Shown here piece after piece: positions 1 to 8,633 of a stretch of DNA of 64,000 nt. Source of the stretch: Rhizobium sp. L43 (GTDB taxonomy: Bacteria > Pseudomonadota > Alphaproteobacteria > Rhizobiales > Rhizobiaceae); NCBI RefSeq assembly GCF_002531725.1, contig NZ_NWSQ01000001.1:248001-312000 (forward strand), given 5' to 3'. The notes beneath the pieces were generated by a model that did no database searches, was not told where the DNA came from, and saw only the letters and a list, made by a program, of their open reading frames with translations. Both the position numbers and the translations under genes were made by a program. Within the stretch, counting starts at the first letter, position 1. The number at the start of each line of letters is the position of its first letter.

Positions 1-1
1 G

Positions 2-1300
2 ACGCTCTCGGTGCTGCCGGTGCTCTTCGTCGTCCGGCTGTTCTGGCTGCCGCTCGCCCGCAAATCCTTCATGGCGGCGCATGAGACCAATTCGGTCGCG
101 AACGGCGCGCTTGCCGAAGCGATCCACGGCGTGCGCGCCATCCAGAGCATGGACCGGCAGGGCGTCAACTTCACCCTCTATGACGACAAGGCGCGTGCCA
201 ACCTCCTGACCCATCTGACGGCCGCACGTTATGCGCAGGTGATGGTGCCGATCGTCGACAGCCTGACCGGCGTGGCGATGGCGCTCGTCATCGTCGTCGG
301 CGGCGCCCGTGTGCTCAACCAGGCGCTCGATGTCGGCGTGCTCGTCGCCTTCCTGTTCTACATCCAGCGCTTCTTCGACCCGATCCGTTCGCTGACCCTG
401 CAATATTCGGTGATGCAGCGCGCCATGGCGTCGGGCCAGCGGCTGACCGAAGTGCTCGACGTGCCTGTCGACATCAAGGACGCGCCCGATGCCACGGCAC
501 TGTCGCGCGATATGGACGGCTCGGTCGAATTCAAGGACGTCGTCTTCGGCTATAATCCGAAGCATCCGGTGCTGAAGCATGTCAGCTTCAAGGTCAATCC
601 CGGCGAGACGGTGGCGCTGGTCGGACCGACAGGGTCGGGCAAATCGAGCTGCATGTCGCTGATCCATCGCTTCTACGATGTGCAGCAAGGCCAGGTGCTG
701 GTCGGCGGCCACGATGTGCGCGATCTGACGCAGGATTCGCTCGGGGCGCAGATCGCCATGGTGCTGCAGGAACCCTTCCTGTTCACCGGCACCGTTTTCG
801 AAAACATCCGCTACCACAAGGCGGAGGCGACGCGCGAAGAGGTGATCGAGGCGGCGAAGGCGGTCGGCGCGCACGACTTCATCATGCGCCTGGCCGATGG
901 CTACGACAGCGTTCTCGGCGAGCGCGGCGGCAATCTTTCGCTCGGCCAGCGCCAGCTGTTGAGCTTTGCCCGCGCCCTGGTGGCGGATGCGAAAATCCTC
1001 GTGCTCGACGAGGCGACGGCCAATATCGACAGCTATACCGAGATGCTGATCCAGAAGGCGCTGGTGAAGCTGCTCGAAAACCGCACCGGCCTCGTCATCG
1101 CCCACCGGCTGGCGACGATCCGCGAAGCCGACCGCATCATCGTGCTGCAGAACGGCGAAATCATCGAGAGCGGCAACCACCGGCAATTGATGAAGAACGG
1201 CAAGCTCTATTCCAGACTCTATAATCTCAACTACGCCTCCTTCGACGATATTCCCGAAGACGTGCTGGAAGAGACGACGGCCGCGCAATCGGCGACGTGA
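2..1300 (+). CDS. ABC transporter, fused permease/ATPase (exporter type), 5' end missing
   Basis: C-terminal 432 residues of an exporter-type ABC half-transporter whose start lies before the window. The first ~140 visible residues are the end of the transmembrane domain, with hydrophobic segments around VALVIVVGG and VLVAFLFYIQ. The rest is the nucleotide-binding domain: Walker A GPTGSGKSS (codons near nt 622), Q-loop LQEPF, signature LSLGQRQ (near nt 940), Walker B ILVLDEAT and the switch His in IAHRLAT. It would act in the inner membrane as a homo- or heterodimer, using ATP to export lipid, drug or peptide. The substrate cannot be read from the sequence. The next gene starts about 100 bp downstream with its own ribosome binding site. 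Confidence 0.9.
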   Translation, partial: TLSVLPVLFVVRLFWLPLARKSFMAAHETNSVANGALAEAIHGVRAIQSMDRQGVNFTLYDDKARANLLTHLTAARYAQVMVPIVDSLTGVAMALVIVVGGARVLNQALDVGVLVAFLFYIQRFFDPIRSLTLQYSVMQRAMASGQRLTEVLDVPVDIKDAPDATALSRDMDGSVEFKDVVFGYNPKHPVLKHVSFKVNPGETVALVGPTGSGKSSCMSLIHRFYDVQQGQVLVGGHDVRDLTQDSLGAQIAMVLQEPFLFTGTVFENIRYHKAEATREEVIEAAKAVGAHDFIMRLADGYDSVLGERGGNLSLGQRQLLSFARALVADAKILVLDEATANIDSYTEMLIQKALVKLLENRTGLVIAHRLATIREADRIIVLQNGEIIESGNHRQLMKNGKLYSRLYNLNYASFDDIPEDVLEETTAAQSAT

Positions 1301-1404
1301 TAGGCGATGACATGCATTAACGCCTGTTGCAAAGTTTGAACGAACCAACGCGTTGCTGCCGTATTTCCCTTTTATCCGGGTCGAGTGCTATTGAGGAGAA
1401 TGTT

Positions 1405-1722
1405 ATGAAGAGAGCAATTTGCAGCCTGCTGATCGCCACGGCCCTTGTTGGATCGGCCATTCAGCCTGCTGCCGCCCGCGACCACCGTCATCACGATAAC
1501 ACCGGCCGAATCATCGCCGGCGGCGTTGCCGCAGGTGTCGTTGGCGGGCTGATCGGCGGCGCCATCGCCAATGGCGGCGGCCCTCGCTACGTCGAAGAAC
1601 CGCGTTATGTCGATGGTCCCCGTTATGTCGAACCGGCGCCGAGATGCTGGTATGAGGACCGCGATGTCCGCAACCGCTATGACGGCGGCTATCATGCCGA
1701 AACCGTGCGGGTCTGCGAGTAA
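1405..1722 (+). CDS. small exported glycine-zipper protein
   Basis: 105 residues, function unknown. The ATG at 1405 was chosen because GAGGAG lies at 1392-1397 and because it begins a clear signal peptide (MKRAICSLLIATALVGSA, cleavage near AAARD). The open frame upstream of it encodes no signal sequence. After cleavage there is a His-rich patch (DHRHH), then a glycine-zipper segment (GGVAAGVVGGLIGGAIA) that could insert in or cross a membrane. A threefold PRYVE/PRYVD repeat and a Cys pair follow near the C-terminus (PRCWYED and VRVCE), which could form a disulphide. This is a common layout of small rhizobial periplasmic or outer-membrane proteins. Confidence 0.8.
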   Translation: MKRAICSLLIATALVGSAIQPAAARDHRHHDNTGRIIAGGVAAGVVGGLIGGAIANGGGPRYVEEPRYVDGPRYVEPAPRCWYEDRDVRNRYDGGYHAETVRVCE

Positions 1723-1785
1723 TCCCTGAATTGTTGCAGCAGTGGTGATCTGATTATCGCCGCTGATTTCGCCGAAGATTGCCCC

Positions 1786-1935
1786 TCACACTAACCCTCG
1801 CCCCGTAAACGGGGCGAGGGTTAGTGCGCTGCGGCTGGTGGGGACGGAGAGGTCGCCGCATGGTCCCTTCGCCCCGCAAGCGGGGGTCCGAAGGACGGGT
1901 CGAGACCCGCGGCTCGACCCCGGTGGGGTGGCGGC
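1786..1935. repeat. intergenic mosaic of GC-rich palindromes (RIME/REP-like)
   Basis: This block fills most of the 345-bp gap between the glycine-zipper gene and the first lacI gene. It holds a perfect 17-bp hairpin at 1789-1826 (arm CACTAACCCTCGCCCCG, loop TAAA), a CCCCGC-AA-GCGGGG palindrome at 1872-1885, and an 8-bp inverted repeat GGGTCGAG/CTCGACCC at 1897-1920. Several hairpins packed into one non-coding block is typical of dispersed rhizobial intergenic elements. The first hairpin has no T-run, so it is not a standard intrinsic terminator. I saw no gene here. Confidence 0.65.
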
Positions 1936-2067
1936 AGCCGGATGAGGGGCTGGCCGCCGATCTCCGCCGGGGGTTGCGTCCCGCAGCCTCGGCATTTCTC
2001 AGAAAAAAATCTGGCTGCGAGCACCGCCTGTCATCCGGCTGTCAGAGACGCCCAATAGCTGAAGCCG

Positions 2068-3108
2068 ATGAATGATGGTCCGGTGAACGGCGCGAAGGCG
2101 CCGAAGAAAGAACGCATGCGCTTCGTCAGCGCCGAGCAGGTCGCGCAATTGGCGGGCGTTTCGCGTTCCGCCGTGTCGCGCAGCTTCACGCCGGGCGCAA
2201 GCGTGGCGCCGGCAACGCGCGAAAAGGTGCTGCGGGCCGCTGACGAACTCGGCTATCACGTCAATGATCTCGCGCGCGGCGTGCTCGCCAATCAGAGCCG
2301 CCTCGTCGGCATCGTCGCGACCCGGCCGGAAGTGGGCTTTCGCGCCCATCTGGCGGCGGCGCTGGCCAAATCGCTGATCCGGCGCGGCAGCATTCCGATC
2401 CTGATCAACACCGGTCAGACGGAAGACGAACTGCTCGCCGCCCAGAAAATGCTGATCGGCCACCGCGCCGAGGCGATCATCATCCTGTCCGGCTCGCCGC
2501 CGGCAAGTTTCCTCGAACTGGCGCAGCGAAACGGCCAGCCGCTTGTCGTCATCGGCCGTTCGGAGCCCGATGCCGACCATGTGCGCGCCGGCAACTCCGA
2601 GGCCTCGCGCAAGGCGGCGACGGCCTTTTACGAAAGCGGCCGGCGGCGGCTGGCGGTCATCGGCTCCAACTCGGGAACGCCTTCTATCGTCGAGCGCGAA
2701 AGCGCCTTCCTGGCGACCGCCGGGACGCTCGGCGCATCGGTCACCGTCGCCCGCGGCGGTGATTCCGACTATGACGGCGGCGTCACCGCCGGGCGGGCGC
2801 TGTTTTCGGAGACAATAAAGCCCGACGCCGTCTTCTGCGCCAACGACCAGATCGCCTTCGGGCTGATGGATGTCGTGCGCCTGGAAGCGCGGCTGCGCAT
2901 CCCGGAGGATGTCGCCGTCATCGGTTTCGACGACGTGCCGGAATCCGCCTGGCTGAGTTATCAGCTGACCACCTTCCGGCAGGATCCGCAGACCATGGCG
3001 CAGCGCGCCGTCGAACTGATGGAGCGGCGGCTGGAAAATCCGGACGCGCCGCCGGCTTACGAGCGCGTCATTCCGGAACTCGTCATCCGCCAGAGTTTCA
3101 GGCCCTAA
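2068..3108 (+). CDS. LacI-family transcriptional regulator
   Basis: 346 residues. The N-terminal LacI helix-turn-helix is at about residues 20-65 (FVSAEQVAQLAGVSRSAVSR, then the hinge helix region ATREKVLRAADELGY), followed by a periplasmic-binding-protein-like sugar-binding domain (LVGIVATRPE, then AVIGFDDVPES near the end). It probably represses a carbohydrate uptake gene until a sugar binds. The start at 2068 has only a weak ribosome binding site. An internal ATG at 2116 (MRFVSAEQ), preceded by AAGAAAGA, is a reasonable alternative and would lose 16 non-conserved residues. A second lacI gene follows in the same direction 81 bp downstream. Confidence 0.88.
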   Translation: MNDGPVNGAKAPKKERMRFVSAEQVAQLAGVSRSAVSRSFTPGASVAPATREKVLRAADELGYHVNDLARGVLANQSRLVGIVATRPEVGFRAHLAAALAKSLIRRGSIPILINTGQTEDELLAAQKMLIGHRAEAIIILSGSPPASFLELAQRNGQPLVVIGRSEPDADHVRAGNSEASRKAATAFYESGRRRLAVIGSNSGTPSIVERESAFLATAGTLGASVTVARGGDSDYDGGVTAGRALFSETIKPDAVFCANDQIAFGLMDVVRLEARLRIPEDVAVIGFDDVPESAWLSYQLTTFRQDPQTMAQRAVELMERRLENPDAPPAYERVIPELVIRQSFRP

Positions 3109-3189
3109 TCCCTCCCCCGGCTTTTCGCAGGCTCCATCCTGTGGCAAGAGAGGATAAACGCGCTCCGACCGGGAGAAAGATCGCCTGAG

Positions 3190-4227
3190 ATGAAGGGAAT
3201 TCGCCAGCTTGCCAAACATCTCGACATTTCGATCGGGACCGTATCGCGTGCGCTGAACGGCAAGCCTGACGTCAACGACGAAACGCGCCGGCGCGTGCTC
3301 GCCGCCGCCGAAGAGCTCGGTTACGTCGCCAACCAATCGGGCCGCAGCCTCCGCCAGGGCATGACCAACGTCATCGGGCTGATGCTCGAGGTCAGCCGCG
3401 AGACGGTCGAAAACAGCGACGACTTCTTCCTCGGCGTCACCGACGGGCTGCAGAGCGTCTTTTCCCGCCACAAGCTCGATCTGGTCATGCTGCCCTGCCC
3501 CGACGACGAGGATCCGCACGAATATCTGAAGCGCATGGTGGCGCGCCGCCTCGTCGATGCGCTGATCATCTCGGCGACCCGGCGCACCGACCGGCGCATC
3601 GAGCTTCTGGAAAAGGCCCGCATCCCCTTCGTGGCGCTCGGCCGCAGCGCGTCCGGCGGCAGCTACACCTGGATGGACCTCGATTTCGAAGGCGTGGCGG
3701 CGCGCGGCGTCGACCGGCTGGTGGCAAAAGGCCACCGGCGGATCGCGGTTGCCGCCCCCTCCTCCGACATCAATCTCGGCTATATCTTCCTCGACAGTTA
3801 CCGCCAGGCGCTGCAACGCCACGGCATTGCCTTCGATCCGGCGCTGGTCATCCGCGTCAAGTCGAGCGAACAGGGCGGCTATCAGGCCGGCCACGAACTG
3901 CTGATGATCGAAGAGCGGCCGACCGCGATCATCCTGATCCACGAGCTGATGGCGATCGGGCTCTACCGGCGGCTGGCCGAGGCCGGCCTCGTGCCCGGCC
4001 GCGACCTCGCCGTCGTCGGTTTTCGCGAGGAGCCGCGCACGCATTTCCTGCAGCCGTCGCTGACGTCCTTCCGCATGTCGCTGCGCGATCTCGGCGCCCA
4101 ACTCGGCGAGACCCTGCTCGCCACCATGCCGGCCTATGCCGAGCATTATCCGCAGGGCGCCCGCAACCGGATCTGGCCGCTGGAACTCGTTGCCGGCGAA
4201 AGCGACGCCTTCACGCTGATTCCTTGA
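3190..4227 (+). CDS. LacI-family transcriptional regulator
   Basis: 345 residues with a typical LacI HTH at the extreme N-terminus (IRQLAKHLDISIGTVSRALN, residues 4-23), then ETRRRVLAAAEELGY and a full ligand-binding core (VIGLMLEVSR, VVGFREEPRTHFLQPSLTSF). It is divergent from the upstream LacI paralogue in its effector domain, so the two probably sense different ligands. It ends 6 bp from the convergent MFS transporter gene, an arrangement often seen for local regulator/transporter pairs. The ligand is not identifiable. Confidence 0.88.
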   Translation: MKGIRQLAKHLDISIGTVSRALNGKPDVNDETRRRVLAAAEELGYVANQSGRSLRQGMTNVIGLMLEVSRETVENSDDFFLGVTDGLQSVFSRHKLDLVMLPCPDDEDPHEYLKRMVARRLVDALIISATRRTDRRIELLEKARIPFVALGRSASGGSYTWMDLDFEGVAARGVDRLVAKGHRRIAVAAPSSDINLGYIFLDSYRQALQRHGIAFDPALVIRVKSSEQGGYQAGHELLMIEERPTAIILIHELMAIGLYRRLAEAGLVPGRDLAVVGFREEPRTHFLQPSLTSFRMSLRDLGAQLGETLLATMPAYAEHYPQGARNRIWPLELVAGESDAFTLIP

Positions 4228-4233
4228 CGCTCC

Positions 4234-5526
4234 TCAGACCCGGCTCGGCGCCGCCGGAGGCTCCCGGCTCGACAGCTGCCGGGTGACGAAGAAGACCAGC
4301 AGGGCGCCGGCAGCAAGGCAGGCGGCCAGGAAGAACATCGGCGCGATCGTGCTGCCGCTCTCATCCTTGATCCAGGGCACGACGTTCTGGGCGACGAAGC
4401 CGCCGAGATTTCCGACCGAATTGATGGCGGCAAGCCCGGCCGCGGCCCCTGCACCTTTCAGGAAACGCGAGGGCAGGCTCCAGAACACCGGCTGCGGCGC
4501 GAAAATGCCGGCGGCGGCGACGCAGAGGAAGGCGAATTGCAGGGCGTGGTTCGGGATCAGCGCCGACAGCAGCAGGCAGGCGGCGCCGATGAAGGCGGGA
4601 ATGACGATATAGGGCGTCTTCGATTGCGCCTTGTCGGCCATGGTGGGAACGGCATAAAGCGCGATCGCGACCAGCAGCCAGGGAATGATGTTGAGGAAAC
4701 CGTTCACCGTATTGCTGACGCCGAAGGCCTGGACGATGGTCGGCAGCCAGTAGCTCAGACCATAGGCCGAAAGCGGAAAGGCGATATAGCAAAGCGCCAT
4801 CAGCAGCACGCGCGGGTCGATGAGCGCCTTGAAGCCGTTTCCGGCATCTTCGCCCATACCGGCATTTTCCGAGGCGAGCCGGCGTTCGAGCCAGCTCTTT
4901 TCCTCGCCGCTCAGAAAGCTCGCATTTTCCGGTCGGCCGGGAAGATAGAAGAAGGTGACGATGCCGGCGATAACAGCCGGAATACCGGTCGCCAGGAAGA
5001 CCCATTCCCAGCCGGCAAAGCCATAGAGACCGTCGAGATCGAGCAGCACGCCGCCAAGCGGTGCGCCGACGGCGTTGGCGATCGCGCTGAAGATCATGAA
5101 CAGCCCGACCATCCTGCCGCGGTAGGCGGAGGGAAACCAGAGTGTCAGCAGATAGAGGACGCCGGGAAAGAAGCCGGCTTCGCAGACGCCGAGCAGGAAA
5201 CGCAGGATATAGAACATCGTGGCGTTCTGCGTGAAGGCGAGTGCGACGGTGACGATGCCCCAGGAAACCAGGATGCGCGCGAACCAGACACGGGCGCCGA
5301 GCCTGTCGAGGAAGAGGTTGCTCGGCACCTCGAAGAGAAAGTAGCCGATGAAGAACAACGAAGCCCCGAGCCCATAGGCATATTCGCTCATCCCCAACGC
5401 ATCGACCATCTGCAGCTTGGCGAAGCTGACATTCTGCCGGTCGATATAGGCGATTAGATAAAGGATGCCGAGAAACGGCATCAGCTTCCAGGTGATTTTC
5501 GAGATCAGCCGCTTCTCGTCGACCAT
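4234..5526 (-). CDS. MFS transporter, anion:cation symporter (ACS/phthalate) type
   Basis: 430 residues, about 12 membrane segments, beginning MVDEKRLISKITWKLMPFLG and continuing LIAYIDRQNVSFAKLQM. This is the hallmark N-terminus of the anion:cation symporter subfamily, which carries hexuronates, galactonate, tartrate or phthalate with protons. The loop motif LDRLGARVWFARI matches the MFS G-X3-D-R-like signature between TM2 and TM3. The start is supported by GGAGG 6 bp before the ATG. The gene is convergent with two lacI genes. I infer a sugar-acid carrier, but the substrate is unproven. Confidence 0.85.
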   Translation of the reverse strand: MVDEKRLISKITWKLMPFLGILYLIAYIDRQNVSFAKLQMVDALGMSEYAYGLGASLFFIGYFLFEVPSNLFLDRLGARVWFARILVSWGIVTVALAFTQNATMFYILRFLLGVCEAGFFPGVLYLLTLWFPSAYRGRMVGLFMIFSAIANAVGAPLGGVLLDLDGLYGFAGWEWVFLATGIPAVIAGIVTFFYLPGRPENASFLSGEEKSWLERRLASENAGMGEDAGNGFKALIDPRVLLMALCYIAFPLSAYGLSYWLPTIVQAFGVSNTVNGFLNIIPWLLVAIALYAVPTMADKAQSKTPYIVIPAFIGAACLLLSALIPNHALQFAFLCVAAAGIFAPQPVFWSLPSRFLKGAGAAAGLAAINSVGNLGGFVAQNVVPWIKDESGSTIAPMFFLAACLAAGALLVFFVTRQLSSREPPAAPSRV

Positions 5527-5666
5527 GCTTATCCTCCGAAATGACGATGCTTCGTCATGGCGTAGATAGAGCGGTCAGATGATAATCAATTGCGCGTTGC
5601 ATTTTCTCGAGGAACAGCGGCCGAATCGTGTGGCCGCACCCGGAGCCGGGCGCGGCCGGTCTTCGA

Positions 5667-6866
5667 TCATTCGGCGGCAGCGACAGTGGCGCGGCGGCCG
5701 ATCGTTGCCTGGGTCAGCACGAAGGCTGCGAAGGCGCAAAGCGCGATGCCGGCGGCCATCGGAACGGCGGTGCCGTCGAAGAAGAGGCTCGATATGACCA
5801 TGGCGACGGCGGCGATGACGAAATGCAGCGTGCCCATCAGCGACGAGGCAGTGCCGGCGATGGCGCCGTGGTCTTCGAGGGCAAGCACCGCGCTCGTCGG
5901 AATGACGAGCCCGAGGAAGCCGTAGCCGATGAACAGGAAGCTCGCCATGACGGGCAACTGGTTGAAGCCTGAAGCCATCACCACCGCCATCACAACCATG
6001 GCAAGGGCAAAGGCGCTGACGGCAATCCGCATGACGCGCACCAGGCCGAAACGCTCGCCGAGCCAGCCGGTCGCCTGCGATACCGCGAAGAAGGAGACGG
6101 CATTGATCGAGAAGGCGAAACTATATTGCGTCGGCGTCAGCCCGTAATGCTGGATCAGCACGAAGGGTGAGTTGGCGAGATAGACGAGGAAGCTCGAAAT
6201 GCCGAGGCCGCCGATGAAGGTCAGCGTCAGGAAGTTGCGGTCGGTGAGCAGCAGGCGGTAGGCCGCCATGGCGCTCTTCAGACCGCTGCCACTGCGCTCG
6301 TTGACCGAACGGGTTTCCTCGAGCTGGGTGGCGAGCAGGACGAGGCCGATGAAGGCGGCGATCGTCACCGCCCAGAACACGCCGCGCCAGCCGTAGAATT
6401 CGATGACCGCGCTGCCGGTCAGCGGCGCCAGGATCGGCGAGATCGAGAAGACCAGCATCAGCAGTGACATCAGGCGGGCGGCCTGCACGCCGGTGTGCAT
6501 GTCGCGGACGATGGCACGCGGAATGACCATGCCGGCGGCGCCGCCGATGCCCTGAACGAAACGGAAGGCAATCAGCGTTTCGATATCGGTGGCCAGTGCA
6601 CAGCCGATCGAGGCGAGCGCGAAGAGGCCGATGCCGAGATAAAGCGGCAGCTTGCGGCCCCACATATCCGACAGCGGACCGTAGACGAGCTGGGCGAGTG
6701 CAAAGGAGATGAAAAAGGCGAGAAGAGTGAGCTGGGTGACGTTGTTATCGGCATGCAGGTCCTGGCCGATGGAGGGCAGCGCCGGCAGATACATGTCGAT
6801 GGCGAAAGGCCCGATGGCCGAGAGAAGGCCGAGAATGAGGGCAATGCGAAAGAAGGAAGCCGTCAT
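5667..6866 (-). CDS. MFS drug-efflux transporter, Bcr/CflA type
   Basis: 399 residues and 12 predicted membrane helices. The N-terminus (IALILGLLSAIGPFAIDMYL, then PALPSIGQDLHA) is the Bcr/CflA signature. The MFS motif A loop reads YGPLSDMWGRKLPLYLG, and motif C-like FVQGIGGAAGMVIPRAIVRD follows. Likely an inner-membrane proton-driven exporter of small toxic molecules. It is divergent from the TetR-type gene starting at 7169. The shared intergenic region contains a dyad next to that regulator, so TetR control of the pump is the simplest reading. No strong ribosome binding site is visible before the ATG at 6866. Confidence 0.87.
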   Translation of the reverse strand: MTASFFRIALILGLLSAIGPFAIDMYLPALPSIGQDLHADNNVTQLTLLAFFISFALAQLVYGPLSDMWGRKLPLYLGIGLFALASIGCALATDIETLIAFRFVQGIGGAAGMVIPRAIVRDMHTGVQAARLMSLLMLVFSISPILAPLTGSAVIEFYGWRGVFWAVTIAAFIGLVLLATQLEETRSVNERSGSGLKSAMAAYRLLLTDRNFLTLTFIGGLGISSFLVYLANSPFVLIQHYGLTPTQYSFAFSINAVSFFAVSQATGWLGERFGLVRVMRIAVSAFALAMVVMAVVMASGFNQLPVMASFLFIGYGFLGLVIPTSAVLALEDHGAIAGTASSLMGTLHFVIAAVAMVISSLFFDGTAVPMAAGIALCAFAAFVLTQATIGRRATVAAAE

Positions 6867-6959
6867 AAGGGTGATCTTTCTTAAAAGCGCAGCGGAGGGG
6901 ATGGTCGCTCCGCCGCATTGCCTGAGAGCGCCGTGCGTCCTCTCGGCCGCCCAAGGGAC

Positions 6960-7023
6960 GCTCTAACTCTTTGAATTTGCATCGCGCTTTCCGAAAATCG
7001 ATTCCGATTTCGGGCCGATGCGC
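6960..7023 (-). repeat. dispersed palindromic element, copy A
   Basis: Read on the minus strand: a ~43-nt hairpin with outer arms GCATCG/CGATGC (6979-7021) and inner arms related to CCGAAATCG/CGATTTTCGG, followed by the tail CAAAGAGTTAGAGC (ending at 6960). The same architecture (hairpin, then CAAAGAG-N-TAGAGC) occurs at 53075-53176 inside the ycaO gene, so two members of one repeat family can be recognised in this window alone. It lies between the Bcr/CflA gene and the tetR gene and does not overlap either. Confidence 0.65.
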
Positions 7024-7122
7024 CGGGGTTCGATGATGATCGTTCGCGCGAAGACGAAGTTGGGAGCTCATATCTCCAGCGGCGGAACCGATGTGTCAAT
7101 AATTTTGGACACGGATGTAAAA

Positions 7123-7156
7123 TTAGACGCCATTGTCTAAAACGTCAAGACGTCTT
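7123..7156. promoter_or_regulatory. candidate TetR operator dyads upstream of the tetR-type gene
   Basis: A perfect inverted repeat TTAGAC-N6-GTCTAA spans 7123-7140. A second perfect 10-bp palindrome AAGACGTCTT lies at 7147-7156, 13 bp before the ATG at 7169. Both are in the region between the divergent efflux pump and its likely regulator, the usual place for TetR-family autoregulation. The link to this particular regulator is inference. Confidence 0.55.
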
Positions 7157-7168
7157 ATCTTCGCTCTC

Positions 7169-7870
7169 ATGAAAGATCGCATGACACCGGCGGGAATGGC
7201 GGGGCATAGGCAGCGCGGACAATGCGCCAAGCGCCTGTCGATCCTCGACGCCGCCGCCGACGTCTTCTGCCGCCAGGGTTTTGCCGGCGCCAGCATCGAC
7301 GAGATCGCCGCCGTCGCCTGTGTCTCCCGCCAGACGATCTACAATCACTACCGCGAAAAAGAGACGCTGTTCGTCGCCGTCGTCGAAGACGTCATGAACC
7401 GCGCCAATGCCATGCTGTTCTCGGTGCTGTCGAGCTTCCCCGAAAACGCCGACAATCTGGAGGACGACCTGACGGCCTTCGCCGTGCGCCTCAACAAGAA
7501 CTGCATCTGCAATCACGACGGAAAATTCCTGCGCAAGCTGGTGCAGACCGAGGGCGAGCGCTATCCGCACCTTTTCCAGAGCTGGCGCCAGCAGGGGCCG
7601 GGCAAGCTGACCACCGCCCTTTCCGCGCTTCTCGCCCGGCTTGCCCACGGCCGAGCGCTTGTAATCGACGATTTCGACGTCGCCGCCCGCCAGTTCGTGG
7701 CGCTCGGCAATGCCGACCTGCAGATGATGACGCTTTTCGGCGAAACACCCAGCGATGCGGAACTGGAAAAGGCGGCGCGCAATGCCGTGCGTACCTTTCT
7801 CAAGGCCTATGGCAGGCCGGAGACGGAAAAGACCGGCCATCCGCCGCAGCTCGCAGCCATTTCAGGCTGA
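7169..7870 (+). CDS. TetR-family transcriptional regulator
   Basis: 233 residues. The N-terminal TetR helix-turn-helix is well conserved (ILDAAADVFCRQGFAGASID, then EIAAVACVSRQTIYNHYREKETLF, about residues 25-70). The C-terminal ligand/dimer domain resembles the AefR/TetR_C_7 type (NLEDDLTAFAVRL...KLVQTEGERYPHL). The frame is open further upstream, but 7169 is the first ATG and it clears the putative operator dyads at 7123-7156. It is divergent from a Bcr/CflA pump, which it probably represses. Confidence 0.85.
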   Translation: MKDRMTPAGMAGHRQRGQCAKRLSILDAAADVFCRQGFAGASIDEIAAVACVSRQTIYNHYREKETLFVAVVEDVMNRANAMLFSVLSSFPENADNLEDDLTAFAVRLNKNCICNHDGKFLRKLVQTEGERYPHLFQSWRQQGPGKLTTALSALLARLAHGRALVIDDFDVAARQFVALGNADLQMMTLFGETPSDAELEKAARNAVRTFLKAYGRPETEKTGHPPQLAAISG

Positions 7871-7913
7871 CCAACCCTTTCCGATCGGGCCTTTCCGATC
7901 AGGCCCCCTCTGA

Positions 7914-8354
7914 TCAGACAAAGACCGTCATCTGCGCCGGCACGACCGCGAACATGCCGACCCGGCGCGCGGCAAGATATTTCACCAGCTGCTCGACAAG
8001 CGAAGGCATCACCGGCTTCTGCACCACGCCGACCGCGCCCTTGACGCCATCGGCGACCGCTTCGGGATTGCCGGTCATGAAAACCACCGCAATGCCGTGT
8101 TCTTCCGCCAGCCGCCGGCCGATCTCAGGCCCAGTCGGGCCGTCGGCGAGATTGACGTCGACGAAGGCGATATCGGCAAGCGGCGCCAGCCGCAGCGCCT
8201 GTTCGCGATCATTGGCGAGGCCCGCGACCTGCATGCCCATGGCTTCCACCGTCGCCCCGAGATCGAGCGCAATGAGGAATTCATCTTCGACGATCAATAC
8301 TCTCTGTCTCATGAGATCATCTCGTTGCCAGCGCCGCACGACATTGGTGGCCAT
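7914..8354 (-). CDS. single-domain response regulator (receiver only)
   Basis: 146 residues, essentially one CheY-like receiver domain: acidic pocket VEDE near the N-terminus, phosphoacceptor Asp in ADIAFVDVNLADG, conserved Thr in AVVFMTGNPE, and Lys in VGVVQKPV. There is no output domain, so it would act by protein contact or phosphotransfer. No histidine kinase is adjacent. The ATG at 8354 has AAGGGG 8-9 bp upstream. An internal ATG at 8312 (MRQRVLIVEDE) would give the bare domain and is a plausible alternative. The following 279 bp up to 8633 are AT-rich and hold no visible gene. Confidence 0.85.
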   Translation of the reverse strand: MATNVVRRWQRDDLMRQRVLIVEDEFLIALDLGATVEAMGMQVAGLANDREQALRLAPLADIAFVDVNLADGPTGPEIGRRLAEEHGIAVVFMTGNPEAVADGVKGAVGVVQKPVMPSLVEQLVKYLAARRVGMFAVVPAQMTVFV

Positions 8355-8633
8355 GATACGTCCCCTTGGTTTACGCCTATACTTCGAAAGAGGGATCCGC
8401 TCCGCCAGCCTGTCCTCAAGCGAAACTCAGGGCGGTAACGGGCAACTCGAGCTTATGTTCCGCGCTGGAACGCGATTTCTGGGATTTAAGATATTGTTAA
8501 CGTTGATAGATTCTTAAAACGACGGATATGCAGCAAAAAGTGGCGCCGTGCTCGCACTCAATTCCAGCGCGTACCTCTTCTGGCTGAGGGCGCGATAAGG
8601 CGGTATAACCCTTCCGTCCGCTTAAAGACTGGG

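Noticed and set aside
1789..1826. Intrinsic terminator for the glycine-zipper gene
   Set aside because: The stem is long and perfect but there is no T-run on either side. It fits a dispersed palindrome instead.
1999..4146. 715-codon minus-strand open frame opposite the two lacI genes
   Set aside because: Antisense to conserved LacI domains; composition typical of a shadow frame.
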